Part shown: piece after piece, positions 16,667 through 25,630 of the stretch
How positions within the stretch are numbered: the first letter of the stretch is position 1
Layout: every line of letters starts with the position of its first letter
Assembly (NCBI RefSeq): GCF_015354345.1
Contig: NZ_JADKYS010000001.1
Coordinates: 744,001 to 808,000, forward strand
DNA: 64,000 bases
DNA from: Methylophilus sp. 14
Lineage (GTDB): Bacteria; Pseudomonadota; Gammaproteobacteria; Burkholderiales; Methylophilaceae
Direction: 5' to 3'
The notes under the pieces: model-generated
What the model was told of the DNA's origin: nothing
Databases searched by the model: none
Seen by the model: the letters and a program-made list of their open reading frames with translations, nothing else
Program-made: the position numbers and the translations under genes

Positions 16667-17584
16667 TCATTTATCCAGCAATTGCTCCAGCGATAATGCG
16701 CAACATTCTTTGAGCAGCCATTGCATGGCTTTGCCCATCTCGCTGGGGCGTTGTTGCCGCCAGGCGATAAAAGTCGGGCCGACAGGTTTGGGCTCTGAGA
16801 CTTGCTTGAGGATGAGTTTGCCTTGTGCCGCCGCTGCTTGCGCCATGAATTTCGGCAGGTAGCCGATGGCGATGCCTGCCATTTGGGCCTGCAACTTGGT
16901 TTGCATGTCTGGTACGGTTAATACATCCTGCCCCGAGAGTATGCCTGAGGTGCGGGGCGGTAGATTGCGGGAGCTGTCTGCGGCGGCTACCACGCGGTAC
17001 TGCACGATATCACTCGCGCTAAGGGGTTCGGGTAATTGCGCCAGCGGATGATGCGGCGCGACGGAAAACACAAATTCCAGTTGACCCAGGAGGTGGGTGG
17101 CAAAGCCTCCACCTGGCGGCGGATCGCCCGGCGCGCCAATCGAAATATCTGCACGACCCGATTGCAGGGCATCCCAGCTGCCACCATAGACTTCCCGCAC
17201 CAGCTTGATCCGCGTACCAAAGCCTTGCTGATAAAACGACTCGAGGATATTTAACACAGGTGTAAAGTCGAACAAGTCGCTGATTGCGATGGCAATATCG
17301 GTTTCAATGCCAGTGGCAATCCGTTGTACGCGACGTTCAAGCGCATGCGCGGCGTCGAGCAAATAGCGTCCTTCTTTTAGTAACTCTATGCCCGCTTGCG
17401 TGAGGGTGGCGCGGTGGCCACTGCGGTCAAATAACTCCAGTCCCAGATCTTCTTCGAGGCGGCGTATGGTGTAGGTGAGCGCAGAGGGCACGCGGTAAAG
17501 CGATTCCGCGGCGGCGGCGAAGCTTCCTTTGCGGTCTATGGCATCAATGACTTCCAGGGCTTCCAGGCTAAGTTTAATCGTCAT
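16667..17584 (-). CDS. LysR-family transcriptional regulator, divergent from the pirin gene
   Basis: A 305-residue LysR regulator: N-terminal winged helix-turn-helix (LEVIDAIDRKGSFAAAAESL, with SALTYTIRRLEEDLGLELFD following) and a C-terminal effector domain (about residues 90-300). The divergent arrangement with a pirin, flavodoxin, YceI and Old Yellow Enzyme group suggests it controls those genes, a common LysR layout. The shared 104-bp intergenic region contains a 14-bp palindrome (17617-17630) and a second inverted repeat (17636-17672), both candidate binding sites. The effector is unknown; the targets suggest an electrophile or quinone signal. Confidence 0.9.
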   Translation of the reverse strand: MTIKLSLEALEVIDAIDRKGSFAAAAESLYRVPSALTYTIRRLEEDLGLELFDRSGHRATLTQAGIELLKEGRYLLDAAHALERRVQRIATGIETDIAIAISDLFDFTPVLNILESFYQQGFGTRIKLVREVYGGSWDALQSGRADISIGAPGDPPPGGGFATHLLGQLEFVFSVAPHHPLAQLPEPLSASDIVQYRVVAAADSSRNLPPRTSGILSGQDVLTVPDMQTKLQAQMAGIAIGYLPKFMAQAAAAQGKLILKQVSEPKPVGPTFIAWRQQRPSEMGKAMQWLLKECCALSLEQLLDK

Positions 17585-17616
17585 GAGAGGTTAATCAAAA
17601 AAACTGAACAAGAAAT

Positions 17617-17630
17617 GCAAAATGTTTTGC
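17617..17630. promoter_or_regulatory. 14-bp palindrome in the LysR/pirin intergenic region
   Basis: GCAAAATGTTTTGC is a perfect dyad (GCAAAA, TG, TTTTGC). It lies 33 bp upstream of the LysR start on the minus strand and 59 bp upstream of the pirin start. Position and symmetry suggest a regulator-binding site. Confidence 0.5.
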
Positions 17631-17635
17631 TATCA

Positions 17636-17672
17636 AAAGATTAAGTGTTTTTTTATCATACATTTAATCTTT
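17636..17672. promoter_or_regulatory. Second inverted repeat upstream of the pirin gene
   Basis: AAAGATTAA (17636-17644) and TTAATCTTT (17664-17672) form a perfect 9-bp inverted repeat with a 19-bp spacer, ending 17 bp before the pirin start. It could be an operator overlapping the promoter. Confidence 0.4.
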
Positions 17673-17688
17673 CAAATGGAGTGAATAA

Positions 17689-18399
17689 ATGTTACATGTT
17701 CGCCCTTCAAATGCCCGTGGTTACGCGAATCATGGCTGGTTGGAAAGCTTTCACAGTTTTTCTTTTGCCAGCTATTACGATCCTGAACATATGGGCTACT
17801 CCGTGTTGCGCGTGATTAATGATGACAAGATCGCCCCGACGACAGGCTTTGGCATGCATGGCCACCAGGACATGGAAATTATCACCTATATGCTGGCAGG
17901 CGAGTTGCGCCATACCGACAGCATGGGTCACAGTGAAGTGATCCGCGCCGGGGATGTGCAGCGCATGACGGCGGGCACCGGTGTGCGCCATAGTGAGATG
18001 AATGCCTCTGGTGAAGCGACCGCACATTTATTGCAAATCTGGATTACGCCTGACACCCTGGGATTGCCACCTAGTTATGAGGACAAAACGATTCCTTTGG
18101 CAGACAAGCAAAACCGCTGGGCATTGATTGCTTCGCCAGGTGCGCAGGCGGGGTCATTAAAAGTACATCAGGATGTGTCACTGTATGCAACGGTGTTGAC
18201 TGCCGATAAAGCGCTGCCTGTGCATGTGATGGCCGGTCGCTCGGCTTATCTGCATATTGCCCGCGGCGAGGTCGAGATTGATGGTCAGCGTCTGCAGGCC
18301 GGGGATGCGCTGATGGTGGACGTATCTAATGAGTTAAGCATGCGCGCAGTGCATGAGAGCGAAGTGTTGTGGTTTGATTTGCCGCCAGAGGCGGAATAG
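17689..18399 (+). CDS. Pirin family protein (YhhW-like)
   Basis: A 236-residue bicupin. The N-terminal cupin carries the pirin metal site at the usual positions: H57 and H59 in GFGMHGHQDMEI, then H101 and E103 in GVRHSEMNA. Bacterial relatives such as YhhW have quercetin 2,3-dioxygenase activity in vitro; the physiological role is unclear. The C-terminal cupin lacks a full set of metal ligands, as is normal. The ribosome binding site is TGGAGTG before the ATG at 17689. First gene of a rightward group with a flavodoxin, YceI and an ene-reductase, which points to quinone or electrophile detoxification. Confidence 0.92.
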   Translation: MLHVRPSNARGYANHGWLESFHSFSFASYYDPEHMGYSVLRVINDDKIAPTTGFGMHGHQDMEIITYMLAGELRHTDSMGHSEVIRAGDVQRMTAGTGVRHSEMNASGEATAHLLQIWITPDTLGLPPSYEDKTIPLADKQNRWALIASPGAQAGSLKVHQDVSLYATVLTADKALPVHVMAGRSAYLHIARGEVEIDGQRLQAGDALMVDVSNELSMRAVHESEVLWFDLPPEAE

Positions 18400-18439
18400 T
18401 TGCGGAATAATTTTTGAATAGTTGATAAGGAGCTAGGAA

Positions 18440-19012
18440 ATGACTCAAGTTGCGATTGTTTATCATAGTGGTTATGGCCATACGGCTGAGCAGGCCAAAG
18501 CGGTGGCGCGTGGCGCACAAAAAGTGGCGGGCGTGACAGTGAACTTGTTAACTGTGGACGAGGCGCAGCAGCAGTGGGATGTGCTCAAGGCTAGTGATGC
18601 GATTATTTTTGGTAGCCCAACCTATATGGGTTCCGCTTCTGCCCAGTTTAAAGCCTTTATGGATGCCAGCTCCAAAGCCTGGTTTACCCGTGACTGGCAA
18701 GACAAGATTGCCGCCGGTTTTACTACCTCGGCCAGCCAGAGTGGCGATAAATTGAGTACCTTGTCGCAATTGTCAGTGTTCGCAGCGCAGCATGGCATGA
18801 TCTGGGTCAGTTTGGGCTTGATGCCAGGGAACAATCACAGCAATGGGTCGGTCAACGACTTAAATCGTTTGGGTAGCTTTTTGGGCGCGATGGCGCAAGC
18901 TAACTCTGACCAAGGCCCGGACCTGGCACCGATTCAGAGTGATTTGCTGACCGCTGAGCACTTGGGTGAGCGTGTCGCGACCGTCACTAAACGATTTTCT
19001 AAATCCGCATAA
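18440..19012 (+). CDS. Flavodoxin-fold NAD(P)H-quinone oxidoreductase-like protein
   Basis: A 190-residue FMN-binding protein. The N-terminal FMN phosphate loop is YHSGYGHTAEQAKAVARG, followed by IIFGSPTYMGSASAQFKAFM and DKIAAGFTTSASQSGDKLST, the WrbA-type pattern. It is therefore likely to reduce quinones by two electrons or carry out related chemistry. The ribosome binding site AAGGAG stands 9 bp before the ATG. It lies 40 bp after the pirin gene in what looks like one operon controlled by the divergent LysR protein. Confidence 0.87.
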   Translation: MTQVAIVYHSGYGHTAEQAKAVARGAQKVAGVTVNLLTVDEAQQQWDVLKASDAIIFGSPTYMGSASAQFKAFMDASSKAWFTRDWQDKIAAGFTTSASQSGDKLSTLSQLSVFAAQHGMIWVSLGLMPGNNHSNGSVNDLNRLGSFLGAMAQANSDQGPDLAPIQSDLLTAEHLGERVATVTKRFSKSA

Positions 19013-19051
19013 CGCAGCGGCTTTACCCTTCAAAAACTAAGGAGACAATAA

Positions 19052-19624
19052 GTGAAAAAAATCATTCTTGCGCTGGGTTTGTTAACAGCCACACAAGTGT
19101 GGGCGGCAACGGATACTTACAATATTGATGCGACACATAGCTTTGCTAACTTTAGCATTCGCCATGTGGTGTCAAAAACCACGGGTACGTTTAATGATGT
19201 GACCGGTGTGGTGACTTTGGATCCTGCCAACCTGAACACGGCCACTGTGCGTGCGGCGATTAATGTCAGCAGCGTGAATACTGGTTTCGGTAAACGTGAC
19301 GAGCATATCAAGGCGGATAAATACCTGGATGTGGGCAAGTACACGCAGATTTTGTTTGAAAGCACCAAGTTTACGGCCAGCAATCAGACCCAGGCGGTGA
19401 TGCAAGGCAAGCTGACGATGCATGGCGTGACCAAATTGGTGGATATTCCAGTGAAAGTGTTGGGTTATGGTGCTGATCCATGGGGCGGTCAACGTGCGGG
19501 TTTTGAAGGTCATTTGACCATCAAGGCGTCAGATTATGGCTTTGGCTGGGCCACCGGTGCGAATGCACCAGTGGGTGATGATATTGAAATCACCTTGTTG
19601 ATCGAAGGCGTCAAGGCGAAATAA
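19052..19624 (+). CDS. YceI family periplasmic lipid-binding-like protein
   Basis: A 190-residue secreted protein with a signal peptide (about residues 1-18, ending QVWAA) and the YceI lipocalin-like fold, recognisable from TYNIDATHSFANFSIRH near the start, RDEHIKADKYLDVGKYTQIL in the middle and a C-terminal DDIEITLLIEG. Members bind long isoprenoids such as polyprenols or ubiquinone; E. coli YceI is induced at high pH. The start is GTG at 19052, 8 bp after AAGGAGA. It lies 39 bp after the flavodoxin gene, in keeping with a quinone-related group. Confidence 0.9.
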   Translation: MKKIILALGLLTATQVWAATDTYNIDATHSFANFSIRHVVSKTTGTFNDVTGVVTLDPANLNTATVRAAINVSSVNTGFGKRDEHIKADKYLDVGKYTQILFESTKFTASNQTQAVMQGKLTMHGVTKLVDIPVKVLGYGADPWGGQRAGFEGHLTIKASDYGFGWATGANAPVGDDIEITLLIEGVKAK

Positions 19625-19650
19625 TTTTTTGCTATTTTTAGATCGTGATG

Positions 19651-19693
19651 GCTGTGCGGACTTGCGCTGGGTGTTCAAGTCCGCACAGCTATT
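19651..19693. terminator. 13-bp hairpin between the YceI and ene-reductase genes
   Basis: GCTGTGCGGACTT (19651-19663) and AAGTCCGCACAGC (19677-19689) form a perfect 13-bp stem with a 13-base loop, followed by TATTTT. It probably ends or attenuates the upstream operon; the T-run is short. Confidence 0.6.
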
Positions 19694-19726
19694 TTCGCGC
19701 GCAATTAAAGATAAATGGAGATGAAT

Positions 19727-20806
19727 ATGGCATTGGATTTGTTTTCCCCAGTTGAGCTAGGCAGCCTTGCCTTGCAAAACCGCGTGGTGATGGCACCGTT
19801 GACGCGCAATCGTGCAGGTGAGGGCGGTGTGCCGCAGGCAATGAACGTCACTTATTACGAGCAACGTGCAACCGCAGGGTTGATTATTACCGAAGCCACG
19901 CCGATTTCACCCATGGCGCATGGTTATCCGGCTTTGCCAGGTATTTATACCGATGCGCAAGTGGCGGGTTGGAAAAAAGTCACCGATGCCGTGCATGCCA
20001 AAGGCGGCAAAATTGTTATTCAGTTGTGGCATGTAGGCCGTATTTCCCATCCTAGCCTGTTGCCTAACCAGGCGACGCCAGTGGCACCTTCTGCCCTCAA
20101 GCCAGCGGGGCAGGCATTTACGTATCAAGGTTTGCAAGATTATGTGACACCACGGGCGCTGGATGTGTCAGAGCTGCCTGCGATTGTGCAAGATTATGTG
20201 CATGCCACGCGTTGCGCGATTGCCGCCGGGTTTGATGGCGTGGAGGTGCACGCGGCTAATGGTTATCTGCTAGATCAGTTTTTGCGCGACGGTACGAATC
20301 AGCGCAAGGACCAATATGGCGGTTCACTTGAAAACCGTACGCGCTTGTTGCTAGAGGTGGTGCAGGCCGTGGTGGATACCATAGGTGCTGACAAAGTGGG
20401 TGTGCGTTTATCCCCAGTGAATCCGTTTAATGATATGCGGGATAGCCAGCCGCAGCAGACGTTTAATTATGTTGCGCAGGCGCTGAATCAATTTAACCTG
20501 GCTTATCTGCATGCCGTTGAAGGAGGCATTCATGGCGGTGGTGAGTCTGAGCCGTTTGATTTTGCGACGTTCCGTCAATTGTTTAACAGCGGCTATATTG
20601 CTAACCTCAGTTATGACAAGGCACGCGGTGACGCGGCGATTGCCAGCGGCCACGCCGATGCGGTGGCTTACGGCGTACCGTTTATTGCCAACCCTGACCT
20701 GGTGGCGCGCTTTGCCAGCAATGCGCCACTCAATGCCGCAGATTCGGCAACCTTTTATGGTGGCACCGAGCATGGTTATACCGATTATCCATTTTTGACG
20801 GCTTAA
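19727..20806 (+). CDS. Old Yellow Enzyme family alkene reductase (NemA-like)
   Basis: A 359-residue FMN-dependent TIM-barrel ene-reductase. Typical motifs are NRVVMAPLTRNRA near the N-terminus, the active-site segment FDGVEVHAANGYLLDQFLRD, and DQYGGSLENRTRLLLEVV. NemA-type enzymes reduce activated alkenes, nitro compounds and maleimides, and are often induced by electrophiles. The start at 19727 is chosen because GGAG lies 8 bp upstream; in-frame ATGs at 19715 and 19721 overlap that site. A strong hairpin separates it from the YceI gene, so it may be a partly independent unit. Confidence 0.93.
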   Translation: MALDLFSPVELGSLALQNRVVMAPLTRNRAGEGGVPQAMNVTYYEQRATAGLIITEATPISPMAHGYPALPGIYTDAQVAGWKKVTDAVHAKGGKIVIQLWHVGRISHPSLLPNQATPVAPSALKPAGQAFTYQGLQDYVTPRALDVSELPAIVQDYVHATRCAIAAGFDGVEVHAANGYLLDQFLRDGTNQRKDQYGGSLENRTRLLLEVVQAVVDTIGADKVGVRLSPVNPFNDMRDSQPQQTFNYVAQALNQFNLAYLHAVEGGIHGGGESEPFDFATFRQLFNSGYIANLSYDKARGDAAIASGHADAVAYGVPFIANPDLVARFASNAPLNAADSATFYGGTEHGYTDYPFLTA

Positions 20807-20947
20807 TCAATGGGTGTGTCGCGCGAATGCTATCGATTCGTTGCGATATGCCCTGTTGTGCTTGCCGCTCACGGTGTGCGGGCGTAAAATTCGCGCAACG
20901 CGAATTCAAACGAGCTAACGCTCCGCACATTGTGAGTTAATTTCTGC

Positions 20948-21733
20948 ATGTCCCGTCTTGATATCCCTCCCTTATCACCGCACAAAACGGTGGTTGCCAA
21001 CTGGAAAATGCATGGCAGCCTTGCCCGCAACAAGACCTTGCTTGATGGCTATCTGCAAGGCTTGCAATCATTGCCGCAAACCGATGTCGTGGTCTGTGTG
21101 CCTTACCCTTACCTGGCGCAAATGCAGTCCGTGTTGGCTGGTACATCTGTGGCTTGGGGCGCGCAAAACATTGCCAAGTATGAAGAGGGTGCTTATACCG
21201 GTGAAGTGAGTGCGGAGATGTTGCGCGACTTTGGCGCGCGTCATGTCATCATCGGCCATTCCGAGCGCAGTACTGCCTATTGCGAATCGGATGAAAATAT
21301 TGCCGAGAAATTCATGATGGCCAAACGGCATGGTTTGACGCCGATTTTGTGTGTCGGTGAAACCTTGCTGGAGCGCGAGGCGGGCGTGATGGAGCGCGTG
21401 GTCGGTAAGCAGCTGGAAACGATTATCCGCCTGTTTGGTGGCGAGGCATTTGCGCACACCATTGTGTCTTATGAGCCGATTTGGGCCATCGGCACGGGCC
21501 TGGCAGCTTCGGCCGAACAAGCCGTGGCCATGCACCAGTTTATTCGTGACACCGTTGCTGCTGCCGATAAAACCGCGGCGGATAGCTTAAAAATCCTCTA
21601 CGGGGGCAGCGTAAACCCGCAAAATGCGGTACAATTATTAAATCAGAAGGAAATAGATGGTGCGTTGGTCGGTCGTTGCTCGTTAGATGTTGGGCAATTT
21701 ATAAAAATATGTGAGGCCGTGCCTGTAAAATAG
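20948..21733 (+). CDS. tpiA: Triosephosphate isomerase
   Basis: A 261-residue glycolytic enzyme interconverting dihydroxyacetone phosphate and glyceraldehyde 3-phosphate. Catalytic residues are present: K20 in ANWKMHGS, the His in VIIGHSERS, the Glu in SYEPIWAIGTG, and the phosphate loop YGGSVNPQNA. About 10 extra N-terminal residues before the usual start of the fold are seen. tpiA directly before secG and the nuo operon is a common betaproteobacterial order. An 8-bp inverted repeat (AATTCGCG/CGCGAATT, 20888-20906) lies about 40 bp upstream. Confidence 0.97.
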   Translation: MSRLDIPPLSPHKTVVANWKMHGSLARNKTLLDGYLQGLQSLPQTDVVVCVPYPYLAQMQSVLAGTSVAWGAQNIAKYEEGAYTGEVSAEMLRDFGARHVIIGHSERSTAYCESDENIAEKFMMAKRHGLTPILCVGETLLEREAGVMERVVGKQLETIIRLFGGEAFAHTIVSYEPIWAIGTGLAASAEQAVAMHQFIRDTVAAADKTAADSLKILYGGSVNPQNAVQLLNQKEIDGALVGRCSLDVGQFIKICEAVPVK

Positions 21734-21798
21734 TACCTCTAGCTCAATAGCGAAAGAGCCAAAAGCCGTATCGTTATTAAATTATCGGATTAAGAAAT

Positions 21799-22143
21799 AT
21801 GGAAAATGTCATTCTCGTCATTCATGTGTTGGCAGCCGCTGCCGTGATTGGCTTGGTCTTATTACAGCATGGCAAGGGCGCCGATATGGGTGCCGCCTTT
21901 GGAAGTGGTGCCTCCGGCAGTTTGTTCGGTGTCTCCGGCTCTTCTAACTTGCTCAGCAAGCTGACATCGATTTTTATTACAGTGTTTTTTGCAACTAGCT
22001 TGACGCTGGCATTTATGTCCAGTCATAAAGCGGGTTCTGGCAGCGTGGTTAAATCTGCGTTGACACAACAGGCTCCGGCCAAAGGTGAAGCAGTTGAAGC
22101 TGCCAAGCCAGTTGAAAATACACCCAAAGATATTCCTAATTAA
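21799..22143 (+). CDS. secG: Protein translocase subunit SecG
   Basis: A 114-residue inner-membrane protein with two hydrophobic helices (about residues 3-21 and 53-71) and the SecG loop GKGADMGAAFGSGASGSLFG between them, which is the family signature. SecG supports the SecYE translocon during protein export. The C-terminal 40 residues are hydrophilic and Ala/Pro/Lys-rich, which is variable in the family. It lies between tpiA and tRNA-Leu, with a 65-bp gap on the left. Confidence 0.96.
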   Translation: MENVILVIHVLAAAAVIGLVLLQHGKGADMGAAFGSGASGSLFGVSGSSNLLSKLTSIFITVFFATSLTLAFMSSHKAGSGSVVKSALTQQAPAKGEAVEAAKPVENTPKDIPN

Positions 22144-22149
22144 TATTTA

Positions 22150-22234
22150 GCCGTCGTGGTGGAATTGGTAGACACGCTATCTTGAGGGGGTAGTGACGAA
22201 AGTCGTGCGAGTTCGAGTCTCGCCGACGGCACCA
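22150..22234 (+). tRNA. tRNA-Leu (anticodon GAG)
   Basis: An 85-nt class II tRNA with a 7-bp acceptor stem (GCCGTCG with CGACGGC), the anticodon stem CTATC/GGTAG closing the loop TTGAGGG (anticodon GAG), a variable arm, the T-loop GTTCGAGTCTC and an encoded CCA end. It lies between secG and nuoA, as in many betaproteobacteria. Confidence 0.97.
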
Positions 22235-22286
22235 GTCCCATGTTGTGTTGACGACGTGGCTGGATGGGAATTGGTTATTTGGGAGT

Positions 22287-22321
22287 ATTTCAATGTGCTG
22301 TTGAGCAGGATGCATTGAAAT
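22287..22321 (+). promoter_or_regulatory. Two-tier hairpin in the nuo leader
   Basis: ATTTCAATG (22287-22295) pairs with CATTGAAAT (22313-22321); inside, TGCT (22296-22299) pairs with AGCA (22304-22307) around GTTG. It lies 33 bp before the nuoA start and 53 bp after tRNA-Leu. It could be an RNase processing or regulatory structure. Confidence 0.45.
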
Positions 22322-22353
22322 AACTTGTTAACATGATCGATTAAGGCAAATCA

Positions 22354-22710
22354 GTGTTAGAAAACTATTTCCCAATTCTGATGTTTATCCTGGTCGGCCT
22401 GGGCGTAGGCTTGGGGCCGTTGCTTGCAGGTAAAATTCTCTCTCCGCACAAACCTGATGCGGAAAAAAACTCTCCTTATGAGTGCGGCTTTGAGGCATTT
22501 GAAGATGCCCGCATGAAATTCGATGTGCGCTACTATCTGGTCGCCATTCTATTTATTCTGTTTGATCTCGAAATTGCATTTCTTTTCCCGTGGGCGGTGG
22601 TGATTCAGGAAATTGGATCCGCTGGCTTCTGGGCAATGATGGTCTTTTTGTTTGTATTGGTGGTCGGCTTCATCTTTGAATGGATGAAGGGCGCCCTTGA
22701 ATGGGATTAA
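22354..22710 (+). CDS. nuoA: NADH-quinone oxidoreductase subunit A
   Basis: A 118-residue membrane subunit of complex I with three helices. The conserved cytoplasmic loop [20 protein letters not shown] carries the Cys that moves in active/deactive transitions, followed by [13 protein letters not shown]. The start is GTG at 22354 with AAGG at 8 bp. First gene of a complete nuoA-N operon; the next gene starts 6 bp after its stop. Confidence 0.97.
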   Translation: MLENYFPILMFILVGLGVGLGPLLAGKILSPHKPDAEKNSPYECGFEAFEDARMKFDVRYYLVAILFILFDLEIAFLFPWAVVIQEIGSAGFWAMMVFLFVLVVGFIFEWMKGALEWD

Positions 22711-22716
22711 TGCAAA

Positions 22717-23196
22717 ATGAGCATTGAAGGCGTATTGGAAAAAGGGTTTGTCACTACCACGCTAGACACAGTGATTAACTACACGCGGACCGGCTCTTTG
22801 TGGCCGATGACATTCGGCCTGGCATGCTGTGCGGTGGAAATGATGCATGCTGGTGCTTCACGTTACGATCTGGACCGCTTTGGGATTGTGTTCCGTCCTA
22901 GTCCGCGTCAGTCTGACGTGATGATTGTCGCTGGTACGCTGGTGAATAAAATGGCGCCCGCTTTGCGTAAAGTGTATGACCAGATGGCTGAGCCGCGCTG
23001 GGTGATTTCCATGGGTAGCTGTGCCAACGGCGGCGGTTATTATCATTACTCTTATGCGGTGGTGCGTGGCTGTGACCGCATCGTGCCGGTAGATGTCTAT
23101 GTGCCTGGATGCCCGCCAACAGCTGAGGCTTTGTTGTACGGCATTATCCAGTTGCAAAAGAAAATCAAGCGCACCAACACCATCGCCAGAACCTGA
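22717..23196 (+). CDS. nuoB: NADH-quinone oxidoreductase subunit B
   Basis: A 159-residue peripheral subunit holding the terminal N2 4Fe-4S cluster. The cluster ligands are seen in LACCAVEMM (adjacent cysteines), GSCANGGG and [15 protein letters not shown]2 passes electrons to ubiquinone. The length is typical of the short proteobacterial form. It sits between nuoA (6-bp gap) and nuoC (45-bp gap). Confidence 0.97.
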   Translation: MSIEGVLEKGFVTTTLDTVINYTRTGSLWPMTFGLACCAVEMMHAGASRYDLDRFGIVFRPSPRQSDVMIVAGTLVNKMAPALRKVYDQMAEPRWVISMGSCANGGGYYHYSYAVVRGCDRIVPVDVYVPGCPPTAEALLYGIIQLQKKIKRTNTIART

Positions 23197-23241
23197 TTTC
23201 AGATCAAAAAACGCAAATACTTAAGCCCAAGAAATTAAACT

Positions 23242-23838
23242 ATGTCCGCAAAACTCGAACATTTGTCCGCGCAGCTCAAGTTGGCCTTGGGTGATGGTGT
23301 GGTCAGGCTGGAACAGAAGCTGGGTGAGATCACAGTAGAAGTACATGTGAAACACCTGCTGGCTGTCGCAGAAAAACTCAAAACACATGCCGAGCTTAAG
23401 TTTGAACAGTTGATTGACTTGTGTGGCGTCGATTATTCCGATTACGGGGATGGTCGCTGGGAAGGTCAGCGCTATGCTGTCGTGTTGCATTTACTGTCTG
23501 TGAGCCTGAATCAGCGTGTACGTATCCGCGCGTTTGCCGCAGATGATGACTTCCCAGTATTCCCGACCCTGGTCGATATCTGGCCAGTAGCGAACTGGTT
23601 TGAGCGCGAAGCATTTGACCTGTATGGCATCATGTTTGAAAACCACCCCGATTTACGCCGCCTGCTGACTGACTATGGTTTTGTTGGTCATCCTTTCCGT
23701 AAAGATTTCCCCATGATTGGTAATGTTGAAATGCGTTATGACCCGGTGCAGCAGCGCGTGATTTATCAGCCAGTGTCTATTGATCAGCGGAACAATGTGC
23801 CGCGCGTGATTCGTGACGAGGGTGCTCACCATGGCTGA
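23242..23838 (+). CDS. nuoC: NADH-quinone oxidoreductase subunit C
   Basis: A 198-residue peripheral-arm subunit (30-kDa type). The signature [20 protein letters not shown], followed by [20 protein letters not shown], is complete. NuoC and NuoD are separate proteins here, not fused as in E. coli. The 3' end overlaps nuoD by 8 bp, suggesting coupled translation of the two subunits that assemble together. Confidence 0.97.
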   Translation: MSAKLEHLSAQLKLALGDGVVRLEQKLGEITVEVHVKHLLAVAEKLKTHAELKFEQLIDLCGVDYSDYGDGRWEGQRYAVVLHLLSVSLNQRVRIRAFAADDDFPVFPTLVDIWPVANWFEREAFDLYGIMFENHPDLRRLLTDYGFVGHPFRKDFPMIGNVEMRYDPVQQRVIYQPVSIDQRNNVPRVIRDEGAHHG

Positions 23839-25084
23839 AATTAAAAACTATACGATGAACTTCGGCCCGCAGCATCCTGCGGCGCACGGGGTGTTGCGTT
23901 TGGTGCTGGAGCTGGACGGTGAAGTGATTCAGCGTGCTGACCCGCATATTGGCTTGCTGCATCGCGGCACAGAAAAGCTGGCCGAAAACCGTACTTATCT
24001 GCAAAGCGTGCCTTATATGGACCGTCTGGACTATGTGTCCATGATGGCCAACGAGCATGCTTACGTGATGGCGATTGAAAAAATGCTCGGCATAGACGTG
24101 CCTGTGCGTGCGCAGTATATCCGCGTCATGTTCGACGAAATCACCCGTATCCTCAACCACTTGCTGTGGTTGGGAGCACATGCGCTGGACGTTGGCGCGA
24201 TGACGGTATTTTTATATGCATTCCGTGAGCGTGAAGATTTGTTCGATGTCTATGAAGCCGTCTCAGGCGCGCGTATGCATGCGGCCTATTACCGCCCGGG
24301 TGGCGTCTATCGTGACCTGCCGGAAAAAATGCCGCAGCACGAAACCACCAAGTTCCGTAGCGCAGACGAAATCAAAAAACTCAATGAGAACCGCCAGGGG
24401 TCCATGCTGGACTTCATTGAAGACTTTACCAAGCGTTTCCCAACTTATGTTGATGAATACGAAACCCTGTTAACTGATAACCGTATCTGGAAGCAGCGTA
24501 CGGTAGGTATTGGCGTAGTGACGCCTGAGCGTGCGTTAGCACTGGGCTTGACGGGTGCCATGTTGCGTGGCTCTGGTATCGCCTGGGACTTGCGCAAGAA
24601 ACAGCCGTATGAAGTCTATGACAAAATGGACTTTGATATCCCGATTGGTGTGAACGGCGACTGTTATGACCGTTACCTGGTGCGCGTGGAAGAAATGCGC
24701 CAGTCCAATCGTATCATCAAGCAATGTATCGATTGGCTGCGCAAAAATCCAGGTGCGGTGATTACTGATGATAACAAGATTGCGCCGCCTAACCGTGAAG
24801 GCATGAAAACCAATATGGAAGACTTGATTCACCACTTCAAGTTGTTTACCGAAGGCTTTCATGTGCCTGCAGGCGAAGCTTATGCGGCGGTAGAACATCC
24901 CAAAGGCGAGTTCGGCATTTACATGGTGTCGGATGGCGCCAATAAACCATACCGTTTGAAAATCCGTGCGCCGGGTTTCCCGCACTTGGCCGCATTGGAT
25001 GAAATGACACGCGGTCACATGATTGCTGACCTAGTGGCGATTATTGGGACACAGGATATTGTGTTCGGCGAGATCGACAGATAA
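23831..25084 (+). CDS. nuoD: NADH-quinone oxidoreductase subunit D
   Basis: A 417-residue subunit (49-kDa type) that forms the quinone-binding cavity with NuoB. The motif [20 protein letters not shown] contains the conserved His-rich strand, and [14 protein letters not shown] follows; the C-terminus ends DIVFGEIDR as expected. The ATG at 23831 gives the standard N-terminus [15 protein letters not shown]; a GTG at 23813 is less likely. The start lies inside nuoC. Confidence 0.97.
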   Translation: MAEIKNYTMNFGPQHPAAHGVLRLVLELDGEVIQRADPHIGLLHRGTEKLAENRTYLQSVPYMDRLDYVSMMANEHAYVMAIEKMLGIDVPVRAQYIRVMFDEITRILNHLLWLGAHALDVGAMTVFLYAFREREDLFDVYEAVSGARMHAAYYRPGGVYRDLPEKMPQHETTKFRSADEIKKLNENRQGSMLDFIEDFTKRFPTYVDEYETLLTDNRIWKQRTVGIGVVTPERALALGLTGAMLRGSGIAWDLRKKQPYEVYDKMDFDIPIGVNGDCYDRYLVRVEEMRQSNRIIKQCIDWLRKNPGAVITDDNKIAPPNREGMKTNMEDLIHHFKLFTEGFHVPAGEAYAAVEHPKGEFGIYMVSDGANKPYRLKIRAPGFPHLAALDEMTRGHMIADLVAIIGTQDIVFGEIDR

Positions 25085-25141
25085 GCCGAACGCATCAACG
25101 GAACGAAGAGATAGCACGGATCGAAAAGACAAGGTACAAGC

Positions 25142-25621
25142 ATGCTCAGTGCAGAATCCATTGAAAAGATTGAATACGAACTGTCGAAATATCCAAAAGA
25201 CAGACGTCAGGCGGCCGTGATGTCGGCCTTGCGGATTGTACAAATGGAACGCGGCTGGTTGTCTAAGGAAAGTATTTCTGAAGTCGCCAAGTATTTGCGT
25301 ATTCCGGAAATCGCTGCGCTGGAAGTAGCGACTTTCTACAATATGTACGATCTGGAGCCAGTCGGCCAACACAAGATCACGATCTGTACCAATATCTCCT
25401 GCATGCTGCGCGGCTCGGACGAGATTGTGGAACACTTGCAGCATAAGCTGGGTGTTGGTTTTAACGAAGTCACAGCGGACGGCAAGTTTTGCCTCAAAGA
25501 AGGCGAGTGCATGGGCTGTTGTGGCGGTGCACCGTTATTGCATGTGAATAACAGCGAAATGCACGAATTCTTGACCACTGAAAAAGTGGATGCCCTCATT
25601 AACGAGTTGAACAAGGGCTAA
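25142..25621 (+). CDS. nuoE: NADH-quinone oxidoreductase subunit E
   Basis: A 159-residue thioredoxin-like subunit with the N1a 2Fe-2S cluster. Ligands are the cysteines of CTNISCMLRGS and GECMGCCGGAPLLHVN. It forms part of the NADH-oxidising module with NuoF and NuoG. The gap to nuoD is 57 bp and to nuoF 9 bp. The length is usual for the family. Confidence 0.97.
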   Translation: MLSAESIEKIEYELSKYPKDRRQAAVMSALRIVQMERGWLSKESISEVAKYLRIPEIAALEVATFYNMYDLEPVGQHKITICTNISCMLRGSDEIVEHLQHKLGVGFNEVTADGKFCLKEGECMGCCGGAPLLHVNNSEMHEFLTTEKVDALINELNKG

Positions 25622-25630
25622 GGAACTGAC

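Noticed and set aside
20888-20906. Inverted repeat AATTCGCG-CAA-CGCGAATT before tpiA as a terminator
   Set aside because: It lacks a T-run and has only a three-base loop; it is listed as context only.
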